NCBI GenBank assembly: GCA_963642705.1
Contig: CAVIHU010000001.1
Location: 1-64,000 of the forward strand
Length of the DNA stretch: 64,000 bases
Reading direction: 5' to 3'
Source: UBA11524 sp963642705
Lineage (GTDB): Bacteria; Bacillota; Clostridia; Christensenellales; Aristaeellaceae
Part shown: piece after piece, positions 32,669 through 40,403 of the stretch
How positions within the stretch are numbered: the first letter of the stretch is position 1
Layout of the letters: every line of letters begins with the position of its first letter
The notes under the pieces: model-generated
Seen by the model: the letters and a program-made list of their open reading frames with translations, nothing else
Told to the model about the DNA's origin: nothing
Database searches by the model: none
Program-made: the position numbers and the translations under genes

Positions 32669-33562
32669 ATGAAGAAGATTGCCGTATTGCTCCTGATGGC
32701 TGTTCTGTTGATGACTTCGCTGGTGACGGCGAATGCTGAGGTGGAACGCTCCGACCTGCTGGACGCGGCTTTTTCCATGCTGGAGGAAGGAAACGACTTC
32801 CTTCGCCGCTATAACAAAATTACCAGCGCTGATATTCAGGCGGTGTTCACGTATGGCTGCCCGTACTTCTTCGGCGGCAAGGGCGATACCGAGGCGACAC
32901 AGACGCGTCTGTTCTCCCGTGCCCCGCTGTACGGAAAGCGTGAAATCTGGGAACAGACGCGCTTCTATCAAAAGGGCTCGTATTACCTTTACGGCTTTGA
33001 CTGCTCCGGCTTTACGCAGTGGGTATACGCGCAGGCAGGACTGCCGGAGCATGACTCGCTGTCCAGCATGATTCTTGAGTATGGCAAATACGGCAAGAAT
33101 CAGATTTACAGTCACCGCAAGGGCAAGGAAATGCCTTCGTATGACAAGCTGGCGGAGAATCTGCAGGTCGGCGACCTTCTCGTCGCGAAGAAGCGTGCGC
33201 GCCACGTGATGATGTTCATTGGCACGCTGCGCGATTTCGGCTACACCGAGGAGGAAGTGCCGGAGCTTGCGGATTATCTTGACTATGCGCTGGTGATTCA
33301 CTGCGGACCGAATTTCGACTACACCGACCGCATTCAGGCGTTCCTCGATGCGAATCAGGATGAGCCTTACTATCAGGGCGTGAAGACAACCGATGGCGGT
33401 GTGGCCATCTCCATCATCGGCATTCCGTTCGAGGATGCGCCGAATCAAGGACATTATGGCGTGAATGACTTCGCATGGTTCGAGATGCCTGACGGCTATA
33501 AGCTGACAATCTGGGATTTGCCGAACGCAACATCATTCTGCTGGTTCCGCATGAATCCGTAA
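32669..33562 (+). CDS. Secreted NlpC/P60-type cysteine peptidase-like protein
   Basis: The 297-residue product has a signal peptide (MKKIAVLLLMAVLL, cleavage near ANA-EV at 23). The NlpC/P60 catalytic features follow: Cys112 in GFDCSGFTQWVY and His179 in RARHVMMFIG, with a third polar residue likely in VIHCGPN. Such enzymes cut peptide bonds in the cell wall, or amides on other substrates. The ATG at 32669 has AAAGGGGA upstream and is 17 bases after the GH3 stop, so the two are co-transcribed. The C-terminal ~100 residues extend beyond a minimal NlpC domain. Confidence 0.8.
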   Translation: MKKIAVLLLMAVLLMTSLVTANAEVERSDLLDAAFSMLEEGNDFLRRYNKITSADIQAVFTYGCPYFFGGKGDTEATQTRLFSRAPLYGKREIWEQTRFYQKGSYYLYGFDCSGFTQWVYAQAGLPEHDSLSSMILEYGKYGKNQIYSHRKGKEMPSYDKLAENLQVGDLLVAKKRARHVMMFIGTLRDFGYTEEEVPELADYLDYALVIHCGPNFDYTDRIQAFLDANQDEPYYQGVKTTDGGVAISIIGIPFEDAPNQGHYGVNDFAWFEMPDGYKLTIWDLPNATSFCWFRMNP

Positions 33563-33575
33563 CGAAAATGGAAAC

Positions 33576-33618
33576 ACATTCAATTTCAGAATGATGCGGA
33601 TTGTATTGAATGTTTTAT
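33576..33618 (+). terminator. Terminator after the GH3-NlpC pair
   Basis: ACATTCAAT at 33576-33584 pairs with ATTGAATGT at 33605-33613 around a 20-base loop and is followed by TTTAT. Confidence 0.65.
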
Positions 33619-33668
33619 GAAAAATGATGACTTTGGCATGGAAAAAACAATAAAAGGACATTTCAACC

Positions 33669-33698
33669 TTGCAAAGTTTTTAGCAATCGCGGTATAAT
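33669..33698 (+). promoter_or_regulatory. Promoter of nfnAB
   Basis: TTGCAA at 33669-33674 and TATAAT at 33693-33698 are 18 bases apart, about 50 bases before the nfnA start. Confidence 0.75.
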
Positions 33699-33754
33699 TA
33701 AGCAATAACCGACATGCTGATATCTTTTTACAAGAGGAAGGATGGTTTGCTAAT

Positions 33755-34600
33755 ATGTATCCAATCGTAAAAAAGCGCACGCTCAATGAGACGGTTACGC
33801 TCATGGAGATCGAGGCGCCGCTGGTTGCGCGCAAGGCGTTGCCGGGACAGTTCATCATTTTCCGCATTGACGAAGAGGGAGAGCGGATTCCTCTGACGAT
33901 TGCGGGCTATGACCGTGAAAAGGGAACCGTCACGATCATCTTCCAGAAGGTCGGTTACTCGACCATGAAGCTGGATACCCTCAACGAGGGCGATGCACTG
34001 CTGGACTTCGTGGGTCCGCTCGGCGAGCCGAGCCATACCGAAGGCGTCAAGCGTGCGGCGGTCATCGGCGGTGGTCTTGGCGTTGCTATTGCCTATCCGC
34101 AGGCTAAGGCGCTGCATGAGGCTGGCTGCGAGGTTGACCTGATCGTTGGCTTCCGCAACGAGTCCCTTATCATTCTGAAGGACGAACTGACTGCATCGTG
34201 CACCGACCTGACCATCATGACGGATGACGGCTCCAATGGGCACAAGGGCTTCGTGACGCAGGCACTGCAGGAAAAGCTCGATGCCGGCAAGCAGTACGAC
34301 GAAGTCATTGCCATTGGTCCGCTGCCGATGATGAAGGCTGTCTGCGACCTGACGAAGCCGCATAAACTCAAGACGATCGTTTCTATGAACCCGATTATGA
34401 TCGATGGTACTGGCATGTGTGGCGGCTGCCGCGTGACGGTCGGTGGCGTGACCAGATTCGCATGCGTCGACGGTCCTGATTTCGATGGTCACCTCATCGA
34501 CTGGGATGAGGCTATTGCCCGAGGTCGCATGTTCCGTGACGAAGAGAAGCGCAGCATGGAGAAGCTCCATGCCTGCCGCCTGACGGGAGGTGTTCGATAA
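33755..34600 (+). CDS. nfnA: Ferredoxin-NADP+ oxidoreductase NfnA subunit (or glutamate-synthase-associated FAD/NAD protein)
   Basis: The 281-residue product is a ferredoxin-reductase-type FAD/NAD(H) subunit. An N-terminal FAD barrel is followed by an NAD-binding Rossmann part (GGGLGVAIAYPQAK near 109). A C-terminal [2Fe-2S] cysteine set (MCGGCRV and CVDGPDFDG) completes it. With the next gene it makes NADH-dependent reduced ferredoxin:NADP+ oxidoreductase, an electron-bifurcating enzyme of anaerobes. The stop and the next start overlap (TAATG). The alternative name, sulfide/dihydroorotate-dehydrogenase-like protein, describes the same family. Confidence 0.88.
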   Translation: MYPIVKKRTLNETVTLMEIEAPLVARKALPGQFIIFRIDEEGERIPLTIAGYDREKGTVTIIFQKVGYSTMKLDTLNEGDALLDFVGPLGEPSHTEGVKRAAVIGGGLGVAIAYPQAKALHEAGCEVDLIVGFRNESLIILKDELTASCTDLTIMTDDGSNGHKGFVTQALQEKLDAGKQYDEVIAIGPLPMMKAVCDLTKPHKLKTIVSMNPIMIDGTGMCGGCRVTVGGVTRFACVDGPDFDGHLIDWDEAIARGRMFRDEEKRSMEKLHACRLTGGVR

Positions 34601-35988
34601 TGCCGAACATGAGTCTGCAAAAACATCCGATGCCTGAACAGCAGCCGGAGGTTCGTGCAACGAATTTCAAAGAGGTTGCGCTTGGCTATACGCGTGAAAT
34701 CGCCATGGAGGAAGCCGAACGCTGCCTGCATTGCAAGAATGCTCCCTGCGTGCAGGGGTGCCCTGTGAACGTGCCGATTCCGGATTTCATCGCTCACATC
34801 AAGAAGGGTGAATTTCAGGAAGCTTACGAGACTATCCGTCTGCAGAACGGTCTGCCGGCAATTTGCGGTCGTGTGTGCCCGCAGGAGTCCCAGTGCGAGA
34901 GCAAGTGTGTGCGCGGCATCAAGGGCGAGCCTGTCGGCATCGGACGTCTGGAACGCTTTGCAGCTGACTATGCGATGAATGAGGGCACGGTTTCTGCGGA
35001 AACGGCGCCTGCAACCGGCAAGAAGGCTGCCGTGGTCGGCTCTGGTCCTGCAGGTCTGACCTGCGCGGCTGACCTGGCGAAGGCCGGCTGGGATGTGACG
35101 GTATACGAAGCGTTGCATACACCTGGCGGCGTGCTGATGTACGGCATTCCGGAATTCCGTCTGCCGAAGACGCTCGTACAGAAAGAGATTGACAATATCC
35201 GCAAGCTCGGCGTGAAGATTGTGACAAATGCAGTCATTGGCCGTGCAAAGACGGTGGAAGAGCTGCTTGAAGAGGGCAACGACGCAGTGTTCGTCGGCTC
35301 CGGCGCAGGTCTGCCGAATTTCCAGAGGATTCCCGGTGAGAGCCTCTGTGGCGTGTATTCTGCTAACGAGTTCCTCACGCGTATCAACCTGATGAAAGCG
35401 TACACCTTCCCGGAGCATGATACCCCGATTAAGATCGGCAAGCATGTGGCAGTTATCGGTGGCGGTAACGTCGCAATGGACGCAGCACGCTGCGCACGCC
35501 GTTTAGGTGCGGAGGTTTCGATTGTGTATCGCCGCAGTGAAGCGGAAATGCCTGCCCGTAAGGAAGAAGTCCATCACGCCAAGGAGGAGGGCATCCACTT
35601 CTGTATGCTGACGAATCCGAAGGCGATTCTCGGCGACGAGAAAGGCTTTGTCAGCGCCATGACGTGTGTGGAGATGGAGCTTGGTGAGCCGGATGCGCGC
35701 GGTCGCCGCCGTCCTGTTCCGAAGGAAGGCAGCGAGTTCGATATGCCGGTCGAGACGGTTATCGTCGCCATCGGCAACAGCCCGAATCCGCTGATCAAGA
35801 AGACCACGCCCGATCTGCCGACCGAAACATGGGGCGGCATCACGACGGACGAGAACGGCAGAACCGGCAAGAAGAATGTCTATGCTGGCGGCGATGCCGT
35901 GACTGGTGCTGCAACGGTTATCCTCGCCATGGGCGCCGGTAAGAAGGCAGCCAAGGCGATTCTGGAAGACGCAGCCAGGGAAGAGTAA
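34600..35988 (+). CDS. nfnB: NADP-binding NfnB subunit (GltD-like flavoprotein)
   Basis: The 462-residue product resembles the small subunit of glutamate synthase. Cys42, Cys45, Cys50, Cys54 and further Cys residues near 90-110 (CGRVCPQESQCESKC) can hold two [4Fe-4S] clusters. Rossmann motifs GSGPAGLTCA and GGGNVAMDAARCARRLG bind FAD and NADPH, and a GGDAV block closes the fold. No glutamate synthase large subunit is next to it and it partners the NfnA-like gene, so Nfn is the better reading. It lets the cell exchange electrons between ferredoxin, NADH and NADPH. Confidence 0.88.
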   Translation: MPNMSLQKHPMPEQQPEVRATNFKEVALGYTREIAMEEAERCLHCKNAPCVQGCPVNVPIPDFIAHIKKGEFQEAYETIRLQNGLPAICGRVCPQESQCESKCVRGIKGEPVGIGRLERFAADYAMNEGTVSAETAPATGKKAAVVGSGPAGLTCAADLAKAGWDVTVYEALHTPGGVLMYGIPEFRLPKTLVQKEIDNIRKLGVKIVTNAVIGRAKTVEELLEEGNDAVFVGSGAGLPNFQRIPGESLCGVYSANEFLTRINLMKAYTFPEHDTPIKIGKHVAVIGGGNVAMDAARCARRLGAEVSIVYRRSEAEMPARKEEVHHAKEEGIHFCMLTNPKAILGDEKGFVSAMTCVEMELGEPDARGRRRPVPKEGSEFDMPVETVIVAIGNSPNPLIKKTTPDLPTETWGGITTDENGRTGKKNVYAGGDAVTGAATVILAMGAGKKAAKAILEDAAREE

Positions 35989-35997
35989 AACCATCAG

Positions 35998-36034
35998 GGA
36001 CGCTTGTGCGCAAATGCGGCATGCGTCCTTTTTT
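35998..36034 (+). terminator. Terminator after nfnB
   Basis: GGACGC at 35998-36003 pairs with GCGTCC at 36023-36028 and is followed by TTTTTT (36029-36034). Confidence 0.75.
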
Positions 36035-36035
36035 C

Positions 36036-36064
36036 TCGACAAATGCATTTAAATGGTGTATAAT
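36036..36064 (+). promoter_or_regulatory. Promoter of the secreted unknown gene
   Basis: TCGACA at 36036-36041 and TATAAT at 36059-36064 are 17 bases apart. It abuts the upstream terminator. Confidence 0.65.
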
Positions 36065-36087
36065 AGAAACGAAAAGGAGGCGAGCGC

Positions 36088-37092
36088 GTGAATAAGAAAA
36101 AACGGATTGTTCTGGCACTGATTCTGCTGGGCATGTTCTGTACGGTCGCTGTGGCGGCTTCTCCGCAGGTGGACAGTATTCTGCAGGAGCATTCGATTAT
36201 CGTGCCGTTCTTCTGGCCACGAACACTTTTCACGATTACGCCGGAGGATGAGAACGTATCATGGTCAATCAGCCGCTATAATGGTGAGGAGTGGGAAGAC
36301 GCGACTGTCTCTCAGGAGGACAAGACGCCGCTGCAGGGTGAAATCAGTGCAGATGAAGGAACGGAGCGCATCTGGTGGAATTTTTCCAATTACGGCGACT
36401 ATACAGCGCATGACGGCGGTGTGACGCACCGGCTTGATGTATCGGTAGACGGCGAGATCGTTACGCAGGTCGATTTTGATGTCACCTACATACCCGCACT
36501 TGGGCTGGACTACATTTCGCTGGTGGATTGGAAGAATGAGGATGACCTCAAGCAGAAGGAACGGACATCAAATGATGTTTGGTTTACCAAGCAGGAGGCT
36601 TGTTCATTCGGACCGCAGTTCAAGGACGAATGCGAGGAACTGACGGATGAGTGGTACCGCTTTTCGGTGGTTGACCTCAGTCGGCAGGGAACGCAGGTGT
36701 TCGACCTGATAGCGGCGGATGCATGGCATATTGGTTATGTTACGGTGACGGTGGACGGCGACTGGGCACAGGCGGATTATATCTGCTCGGAGGATCTCAA
36801 CACGGCTGACGGTTGGGATCAGGTATATGTGTATCGGGAATTTGTAACGTTCTTTAAAAGCACGGACGATGTCATCCGGCTGAATCCACGCCGAATCTAC
36901 ACGAACTTCAAATTTGGCGAGCCGTTCTCCATCTCCGAGTGTTTTGGCGAGGAGCGCGTTGTGATGATGTATGTCAACAATCTGGTGTCCTTCAATACGG
37001 CGAATCCGTATGTCACACGGTTCTGGCGCAATCAGGCAGATAAGCAGGATGTGCTCAATGCCATGAAGGCACTGATGAAGAAGCTGCTGTGA
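36088..37092 (+). CDS. Secreted protein of unknown function
   Basis: I do not recognise this 334-residue protein. It begins with MNKKKRIVLALILLGMFC, a signal peptide with likely cleavage near AVAA-SPQ, and has no further membrane segment. The rest is rich in acidic and aromatic residues, with many Trp-Tyr-Asp stretches, and looks like a beta-rich extracytoplasmic protein. The start is a GTG with AAGGAGG seven bases before it, behind its own promoter. It stands alone between the nfn and darA transcription units. Confidence 0.75.
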   Translation: MNKKKRIVLALILLGMFCTVAVAASPQVDSILQEHSIIVPFFWPRTLFTITPEDENVSWSISRYNGEEWEDATVSQEDKTPLQGEISADEGTERIWWNFSNYGDYTAHDGGVTHRLDVSVDGEIVTQVDFDVTYIPALGLDYISLVDWKNEDDLKQKERTSNDVWFTKQEACSFGPQFKDECEELTDEWYRFSVVDLSRQGTQVFDLIAADAWHIGYVTVTVDGDWAQADYICSEDLNTADGWDQVYVYREFVTFFKSTDDVIRLNPRRIYTNFKFGEPFSISECFGEERVVMMYVNNLVSFNTANPYVTRFWRNQADKQDVLNAMKALMKKLL

Positions 37093-37096
37093 ACGC

Positions 37097-37125
37097 TTGA
37101 AATTTCAGCAAATATGCGGTATACT
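37097..37125 (+). promoter_or_regulatory. Promoter of darA-holB-ricT
   Basis: TTGAAA at 37097-37102 and TATACT at 37120-37125 are 17 bases apart. Confidence 0.7.
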
Positions 37126-37161
37126 GTAATCGTTACACAAGATTAAGGGAGGAAGCGGCGC

Positions 37162-37491
37162 ATGAAACTGATTATTGCGATTGTTCAGGATGAAGATACT
37201 TCCAGATTGGTCAACCAGCTCATGAAAGCCGGAATCGGCGTAACGAAGCTCGCAACAACCGGCGGATTCCTGCGTGCAGGCAATACAACGTTGCTCATCG
37301 GCGTTGAGGATGACCGTCTGCAGAGCGTGCTGGATATTGTCGAGAAGGTTTGCAAGTCGCGCAAGCAGATGGCGGCAGCGCCGGCACCTGTCGGCGGCAG
37401 CGGCAATGTATTCACCTCCTTCCCGATGGAAGTGACCGTGGGCGGAGCTACCATTTTTGTCCTGACGGTTGACCAGTTTATGAAGCTGTAA
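37162..37491 (+). CDS. darA: Cyclic-di-AMP-binding PII-like protein DarA (YaaQ/PstA)
   Basis: The 109-residue product has the PII-like fold of DarA. It starts MKLIIAIVQDEDTSRLVNQL, then TTGGFLRAGNTTLLIGVEDD and ends with a VTVGGATIFVLTVDQF strand. DarA trimers bind the second messenger c-di-AMP; the target pathway is not settled. The ATG follows GGAGG. It heads an operon with holB and ricT, the same order as yaaQ-holB-yaaT in Bacillus, which supports the assignment. It is one of three PII-superfamily genes in this window. Confidence 0.93.
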   Translation: MKLIIAIVQDEDTSRLVNQLMKAGIGVTKLATTGGFLRAGNTTLLIGVEDDRLQSVLDIVEKVCKSRKQMAAAPAPVGGSGNVFTSFPMEVTVGGATIFVLTVDQFMKL

Positions 37492-37503
37492 GGAGCAGAA
37501 GCG

Positions 37504-38553
37504 TTGACACAGGCAGGAAATGCAACATCAGCGCCCGTCCTGAGCGACTTTCAGGGGCAGGGCGCTGTTTATGATGGACTGATGCGGACACTCAGGGACG
37601 GATCATTCGTCCATGCGTATCTGCTGACGGGCATCGAGGGCGTTGGCAAGCGTACCTTCGCGCGGCTGCTGGCACAATACTGGCTCTGTCAGTCGAAGGA
37701 TGGCGAAAAGCCCTGCGGAAAGTGCAGCGCGTGCGAGCAGGTTCTTGCCAAGACGCACCCGGATATGCTGGTTGTTACGCCCGGTAAGCCGATCAGCGCT
37801 GATGTGCGTCCTGATTTAAAATCTATTCCCGTGGATGAGATTCGCGCTGTTAATATGATTGCAGGTCGGCATACGTTTGAGGGCGGACAGCGCGTTATCC
37901 TGATTGAGCATGCGGATAAGATGAATCCGCCTGCGCAGAATGCACTGCTCAAGACGCTTGAGGAACCTGTGCCAGGTACGGTTTTTGTGCTGATTACAGA
38001 ATCACCGGCGCTGCTACTGCCGACAATCGTTAGCCGGTGCCGCGAAATCAAGCTGCATCCATGGCAGGATGAGATGATTCTGTCAGTGCTGGAAAAGCAT
38101 GGCGTATCGGGCGAACGCGCAAAGCAGGCGGTGTATGTCAGCGGCGGCTCAATCGGCAAGGCACTGGCGGTTGCAGGCAACGAAGCGTATTGGCAGCGGC
38201 GAAACGAAATTATGCAGGATTTTTTTCAGATTGAGCATCAGAGCGACATCATCCGTGTGTCAAATGCATGGAAGGATCGCAAGGATGATGCCGAAGAGAT
38301 GCTTGATGATCTGGAGGATATGCTGCGGACGTTGCTGCTGTGTTATTTGGGACAGCGGGATGAGCAGGCATTGGACGCTTATCCGAACGCGTGGAAACGT
38401 TTCAGCCATGACGGCTCGCTGGAAAGCATGGTGCACCTGATGGATGAGGTTGCGCAGGCACGAAAAATGAGGGCAAGTCAGGTGACTTGGCAGGCAATAG
38501 TCGAACGGCTGCTGCTGTGCCTGATGGAGGAAAAGAATCGATGGTCAATGTGA
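37504..38553 (+). CDS. holB: DNA polymerase III delta-prime subunit
   Basis: HolB is part of the clamp loader. The 349-residue product has a Walker A-like loop GIEGVGKRT at 43-51 and a four-cysteine zinc site (Cys62, Cys71, Cys74, Cys77). The SRC motif appears as IVSRCREI near residue 180. Those features separate delta-prime from tau/gamma. The start is a TTG at 37504 behind AAGGAG, 13 bases after darA. It overlaps the start of ricT by 13 bases. Confidence 0.93.
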   Translation: MTQAGNATSAPVLSDFQGQGAVYDGLMRTLRDGSFVHAYLLTGIEGVGKRTFARLLAQYWLCQSKDGEKPCGKCSACEQVLAKTHPDMLVVTPGKPISADVRPDLKSIPVDEIRAVNMIAGRHTFEGGQRVILIEHADKMNPPAQNALLKTLEEPVPGTVFVLITESPALLLPTIVSRCREIKLHPWQDEMILSVLEKHGVSGERAKQAVYVSGGSIGKALAVAGNEAYWQRRNEIMQDFFQIEHQSDIIRVSNAWKDRKDDAEEMLDDLEDMLRTLLLCYLGQRDEQALDAYPNAWKRFSHDGSLESMVHLMDEVAQARKMRASQVTWQAIVERLLLCLMEEKNRWSM

Positions 38554-39839
38554 TCGGCGTTCGATTTGAGAACGCGGGAAAGCTGTATTTTTTTAATCCC
38601 GGCGCGTTTTGGCCGACACCGGGTGACTTTGTGATTGTGGAAACGGCGCGCGGCGTAGAATTTGGCGAGGTTGTAACGGGAGTCCGTGAAATCGATGATG
38701 AAAAGCTGAACTCGCCGCTCAAGCAGGTGCTCAGAATCGCGGGCGAGGATGATATTCGTCATCATCATGCAAATAAGGCGGCGGAGAAGGAAGCCTTTGC
38801 TGTCTGCCAGAAGAAAATCGCGGACCATAAGCTCGATATGAAGCTTGTCAGCGTGACGTATACGTTCGACAACAAAACAATTTTATTTTATTTCACAGCG
38901 AATGGCAGGGTGGACTTCCGCAGTCTCGTCAAGGACCTCGCAGGCGTGTTCAAGACGCGCATTGAACTGCGACAGATTGGCGTACGCGATGAAGCGAAAA
39001 TGATCGGAGGACTCGGTCCGTGCGGTCGTCCGATTTGCTGTGGAACGTTCCTCGGCGACTTTCAGCCTGTGTCCATCAAGATGGCGAAGGAGCAGAATCT
39101 GTCGCTGAACCCGATTAAGATCAGCGGCGTTTGCGGCAGGCTGATGTGCTGCCTGAAGTACGAGCAGGATACATATGAGGAAATCCGAAAAACCATGCCG
39201 AAGGAAGGAAAGGAGGTCATGACGCCCGATGGCGTTGGCGTCGTGTGCGAGCTGAAGATCATCACCGAGTCCGTTAAGGTGCGGATGAAGAAGGGCGACA
39301 GTTTTGAAATCAAGGAATATCCGGTTGCCGATATCCAGCGCATTACACCTCAGCATACTGTTCACGCGGAAAATCAGCCACAGGATGTGTATGACCAACT
39401 TGAGGAGAATCAGCTGCAGTCAGAGGAAGCGCAGGAATCCCTGAAAAATAGGGAACGTGCACCGAAAATGGAACGAAATAAGTGCGAGGAGAATTCGCGG
39501 GGGAATCAAAACGGGCAGCCGGAGATGGAAGAACAAGCGAAGCAGGAAAGTCAGACGAAGCCTGCGAAGCAGGAAAATCAGGCGAAGCCTGCGAAGCAGG
39601 AAAATCAGGCGAAGCCTGCGAAGCAGGAAAACCAGGCGAAGCCTGCGGAGCAGGAAAATCAGGCGAAGCCTGTGAGTTCGTGGAAGATGGCGGTAGAGCA
39701 AGCACTGAGGGCAGCAGAAGGCATTTCTGATGATGTGATTATCGAGGAAAAGCATGAAGAAAAAGTGATGGAAGAGGCTGCAACGAACAATTTCGCGGAA
39801 ATTGTGATTCTGCAGGATGATCAGGATGACACAATCTGA
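38541..39839 (+). CDS. ricT: RicT/YaaT PSP1-domain protein with a repeated C-terminal tail
   Basis: The 432-residue product starts MVNVIGVRFENAGKLYFF and has the PSP1 domain of RicT. The cysteine set GPCGRPICCGTF (near 170) and GVCGRLMCCLKYE (near 205) is likely to bind iron-sulfur clusters in the RicA-RicF-RicT complex, which aids RNase Y processing of mRNA. Typical RicT is about 275 residues. The extra C-terminal 150 residues here include five tandem nine-residue units of KQENQAKPA type (codons 334-378) and an acidic end. The ATG at 38541 has GGAGG and overlaps holB. Confidence 0.93.
   Translation: MVNVIGVRFENAGKLYFFNPGAFWPTPGDFVIVETARGVEFGEVVTGVREIDDEKLNSPLKQVLRIAGEDDIRHHHANKAAEKEAFAVCQKKIADHKLDMKLVSVTYTFDNKTILFYFTANGRVDFRSLVKDLAGVFKTRIELRQIGVRDEAKMIGGLGPCGRPICCGTFLGDFQPVSIKMAKEQNLSLNPIKISGVCGRLMCCLKYEQDTYEEIRKTMPKEGKEVMTPDGVGVVCELKIITESVKVRMKKGDSFEIKEYPVADIQRITPQHTVHAENQPQDVYDQLEENQLQSEEAQESLKNRERAPKMERNKCEENSRGNQNGQPEMEEQAKQESQTKPAKQENQAKPAKQENQAKPAKQENQAKPAEQENQAKPVSSWKMAVEQALRAAEGISDDVIIEEKHEEKVMEEAATNNFAEIVILQDDQDDTI
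39540..39674 (+). repeat. Five tandem 27 bp repeats inside ricT
   Basis: Five in-frame units of 27 bases start at 39540, 39567, 39594, 39621 and 39648. Units 2 and 3 are identical; units 1, 4 and 5 differ at a few positions. Each junction holds CCTGCGAAGCAGG, which can fold into a hairpin. The units encode a hydrophilic nine-residue repeat, a sign of recent slippage expansion. Confidence 0.95.
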
Positions 39840-39840
39840 C

Positions 39841-39991
39841 TACGGGAATCAATTTTCAGAGTATTTATTCATCTGGAACGGATGCGTTCGTAAAAATCAC
39901 GGTTTTGCACCGTGAAAAAGCTGCTTCTCAGCAATTTATACTGCAAGCAAAAGTTCAAAGTACATAGATATTCACAAAATTGATTTCCGTG
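39841..39991. mobile_element. 151 bp inverted-repeat element (MITE-like) at the ricT stop codon
   Basis: Terminal inverted repeats ACGGGAATCAATTTT (39842-39856) and AAAATTGATTTCCGT (39976-39990) match in 14 of 15 positions. The element is flanked by a 9 bp direct repeat CAATCTGAC at 39832-39840 and 39992-40000, a typical target-site duplication. The left copy contains the ricT stop codon. No transposase is encoded, so it is non-autonomous. An internal hairpin (CACGG/CCGTG) sits near 39899-39915. Confidence 0.8.
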
Positions 39992-40009
39992 CAATCTGAC
40001 AGGTGGGGC

Positions 40010-40062
40010 TTGCTTTTTCTGCGAATCCGTGATATGATGATAGCATCAACGAGAACGTTGAT
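40010..40062 (+). promoter_or_regulatory. Ferredoxin promoter with palindrome at the start site
   Basis: TTGCTT at 40010-40015 and TATGAT at 40033-40038 are 17 bases apart. The palindrome ATCAACG-AGAA-CGTTGAT at 40045-40062 covers the expected start site. It could be an operator or a 5' hairpin. Confidence 0.65.
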
Positions 40063-40092
40063 CAGTATGATTATTCAAGGAGGAAATCACCA

Positions 40093-40263
40093 ATGGCTTA
40101 TCAGATTTCTGATGCTTGCATCAAGTGCGGCGCTTGCGCTGAGGGCTGCCCGGTGTCCGCAATCACCGAGGGCGATACTCAGTACCAGATCGATCCCGAT
40201 GTGTGCGTTGAGTGCGGCGCATGTGCAGAAGTATGCCCCGTTGGTGCACCGGCACAGGCATAA
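40093..40263 (+). CDS. 2[4Fe-4S] ferredoxin
   Basis: This 56-residue protein has two CxxCxxCxxxCP cluster motifs: Cys9, Cys12, Cys15, Cys19 and Cys38, Cys41, Cys44, Cys48. It is a clostridial-type low-potential electron carrier. It could serve Nfn, pyruvate or aldehyde oxidoreductases and perhaps the thioredoxin-reductase-like protein at 9655. The ATG follows AGGAGG with a 7-base gap. It is monocistronic, with its own promoter and terminator. Confidence 0.97.
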   Translation: MAYQISDACIKCGACAEGCPVSAITEGDTQYQIDPDVCVECGACAEVCPVGAPAQA

Positions 40264-40281
40264 TTTTTTTCGATGCAGACA

Positions 40282-40319
40282 AGGGCAGGACGATGCTGAT
40301 TGGCGTCGCCCTGCTTTTG
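40282..40319 (+). terminator. Terminator after the ferredoxin gene
   Basis: AGGGC (40282-40286) with GCCCT (40308-40312), supported by an inner GACG/CGTC pair, followed by GCTTTTGT. Confidence 0.75.
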
Positions 40320-40349
40320 TATGCTGAATGTAAAATATGACTGTAACTG

Positions 40350-40378
40350 TTGCAAAAACATGCCATCAATGGTATGAT
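40350..40378 (+). promoter_or_regulatory. Promoter of the ABC exporter operon
   Basis: TTGCAA at 40350-40355 and TATGAT at 40373-40378 with a 17-base spacer. Confidence 0.7.
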
Positions 40379-40403
40379 GCAGAATATCAATGGAGGAATC
40401 AGT

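Noticed and set aside
39540..39674. Short direct repeats that could suggest a CRISPR array
   Set aside because: The units are in frame with ricT, contiguous without spacers and encode a nine-residue peptide repeat.
39899..39915. CACGG/CCGTG hairpin as the terminator of ricT
   Set aside because: On the plus strand it is followed by A residues, not T. It belongs to the interior of the inverted-repeat element.
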